From: Nitrosopumilus sp. UBA526
GTDB taxonomy: Archaea; Thermoproteota; Nitrososphaeria; Nitrososphaerales; Nitrosopumilaceae
DNA: 6,613 nucleotides
Assembly (NCBI GenBank): GCA_002506665.1
Contig: DAXZ01000029.1
Coordinates: forward strand, 12,091 to 18,703
Direction of reading: 5' to 3'
The translations under genes were made by a program, and so were the position numbers. Of the stretch, positions 5,781 to 6,613 are shown piece after piece (within the stretch, counting starts at the first letter, position 1; the number at the start of each line of letters is the position of its first letter). A model generated the notes under the pieces. That model searched no databases. It worked only from the letters and a program-made list of their open reading frames with translations, and was not told the DNA's origin.

Positions 5781-6335
5781 ATGGAGTATCTCACCACATA
5801 TCCCAAGACAGTCTCGTTTCTTGATGGCATAAAACACAAGATCGATGTTGACAGCAAGAACGGCGTTGAGCAGCTCTACATTGTAGTTAGAAACAGTTTT
5901 GAGGAGATGACAAAAATTTTCGCAGACGAGGGATTTACCCGAGTCAAGCTTGAGCACAAACAACCAGACCAAATCGGTAGGGGATTAAATCTGAAACTAA
6001 AAAAGCCATGGGAGATGCATGTCAGGATGGTTGACCTAAAGAAGGGATTAATTGGAATTCATGCCGAAGTCGAAGTATCACGGGATTATTTACAACACTT
6101 GTTCTCTCAGAGGACACCAGTAGTCTATGAGGTCACAGAAATTCTAAAAAAATATCAAATCGATTACAGTATCTGGCACAACAAAATCAAGAAAGACGTT
6201 AGTGCCATAGTTGACAACTACAAAGTCAAGCTTGCAACACCGGGCATTCCTGTGTTTGCATGGAAGCCAATGCTGTTTGTGATTGGTACTATTGCGGCGT
6301 TTTATGGTTGGAAGTATTTTAACACAATATGGTAA
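5781..6335 (+). CDS. Uncharacterised 184-residue protein with C-terminal membrane anchor
   Basis: I do not recognise this protein. It has no signal peptide. Residues 1-160 look soluble, mixed alpha/beta and rich in charged residues, with segments such as LYIVVRNSFEEMTKIFADEGF (about 32-52) and the basic stretch RGLNLKLKKPWEMHVRM (about 67-83). A single hydrophobic segment at about 161-179, starting WKPMLFVIGTIAAFYGW, sits almost at the C-terminus, followed by KYFNTIW. This suggests a tail-anchored protein with its bulk in the cytoplasm. HVRMVDLKKGLIGIHAEVEV (about 80-99) looks like a beta-hairpin. It has its own promoter 3' of cofE. ATG 5781 is supported by the TATA spacing and by an SD-like AAGGTGGA just upstream. 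It is convergent with the Met-rich gene, with only 2 nt between stops. Codon use and composition do not look foreign. It may be a lineage-specific archaeal family, but that is a guess. Confidence 0.8.
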   Translation: MEYLTTYPKTVSFLDGIKHKIDVDSKNGVEQLYIVVRNSFEEMTKIFADEGFTRVKLEHKQPDQIGRGLNLKLKKPWEMHVRMVDLKKGLIGIHAEVEVSRDYLQHLFSQRTPVVYEVTEILKKYQIDYSIWHNKIKKDVSAIVDNYKVKLATPGIPVFAWKPMLFVIGTIAAFYGWKYFNTIW

Positions 6336-6337
6336 AA

Positions 6338-6613
6338 CTAGATTCCCAAAGACTCTGCTTTACTTAGCTCCAAAAAGACCTTGTCTCCTACTGAAAGGCC
6401 CATCTCTTTGTATTCGTGCATCTCAAGCTTTAGCTGTGTAGTTCCAGACTGCATGCCACCCGTACTTGCACCCATTCCTGACATCATCTTGTTTATGTCC
6501 TTCATCATGTCATTCATGTTTGAGAATCCCACAACTTTGGGGCCACCAAAAGCAGGTTGTCTCCCTCCGGCATCATCATTTAGGTCTTTCATGGATGATA
6601 ATGACACCACAAC
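6338..6613 (-). CDS. Uncharacterised small Met-rich protein (frame open to window edge)
   Basis: I do not recognise this protein. The frame is open through the right edge, so the start may lie outside. Within the window the best candidate is ATG 6592 (84 residues), and GTG codons at 6610 and 6607 are alternatives. Numbered from ATG 6592, the N-terminal part is polar and Gly-rich. Residues 26-47 carry seven methionines (NMNDMMKDINKMMSGMG and onward). The last 30 or so residues, LKLEMHEYKEMGLSVGDKVFLELSKAESLGI, look like a short beta-rich module with the GLxVGDKVxLEL pattern common in small OB-like, SH3-like or TOBE-like barrels. That resemblance is weak. A role cannot be assigned. It could be the C-terminal tail of a longer protein. 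Its stop faces the stop of the membrane-anchored protein gene 2 nt away. Confidence 0.6.
   Translation of the reverse strand, partial: VVVSLSSMKDLNDDAGGRQPAFGGPKVVGFSNMNDMMKDINKMMSGMGASTGGMQSGTTQLKLEMHEYKEMGLSVGDKVFLELSKAESLGI

Noticed and set aside
6460..6530. Met-rich segment as an SRP54 M-domain fragment
   Set aside because: The stretch is far too short, lacks the helical M-domain pattern, and is followed by a beta-type tail.
1..6613. CRISPR array, insertion sequence, tRNA/rRNA or defence system
   Set aside because: No direct-repeat and spacer pattern, transposase, terminal inverted repeats, tRNA cloverleaf or nuclease/helicase motif was found on either strand. Nearly all of the sequence is accounted for by metabolic genes.

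Overview
The window looks like part of an ammonia-oxidising archaeon genome (Thaumarchaeota/Nitrososphaerota, Nitrosopumilus-like). The basis is indirect. The gene texture is archaeal: A/T-rich TATA-like boxes lie about 26-28 nt upstream of several start codons, implying leaderless mRNAs. There is a coenzyme F420 biosynthesis gene (cofE), TTG start codons are used, and genes are tightly packed with frequent strand changes. Base composition is moderately A+T-rich by eye. No rRNA or tRNA is present to fix the taxonomy.

Positions 1-4739 hold a surface-glycan or nonulosonic-acid gene block. In order it contains: the 3' part of a NeuB-type nonulosonate synthase (+); a DegT/DnrJ/EryC1 PLP-dependent sugar aminotransferase (-); an SpsF-type cytidylyltransferase (+); and a two-gene minus-strand operon in which a UDP-ManNAc dehydrogenase-type enzyme is followed, with a 14-nt overlap, by an extended SDR sugar-nucleotide epimerase/dehydratase. 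The NeuB, aminotransferase and SpsF families match SpsE, SpsC and SpsF of the Bacillus subtilis sps legionaminate pathway. The block probably makes activated acidic or amino sugars for S-layer or cell-surface glycosylation. The exact sugars cannot be read from sequence alone.

Positions 4740-5632 hold a divergent promoter region and cofE (F420-0:L-glutamate ligase family), which is unrelated to the glycan genes. Positions 5633-5780 are non-coding and contain a (GA)9 tract and a promoter. Positions 5781-6335 encode an unrecognised 184-residue protein with a C-terminal membrane anchor. Positions 6338-6613 (-) encode a small Met-rich protein whose frame stays open to the window edge.

Strand order is + - + - - + + -. 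The three convergent junctions are extremely tight (10-nt overlap, 14-nt gap, 2-nt gap), and two divergent intergenic regions carry back-to-back promoters. Nothing resembling CRISPR, a mobile element, a defence system or a structural RNA was seen. The most interesting aspects are the strand-alternating NeuB/aminotransferase/SpsF set, the consistent leaderless promoter geometry, and the two uncharacterised small proteins at the right end.
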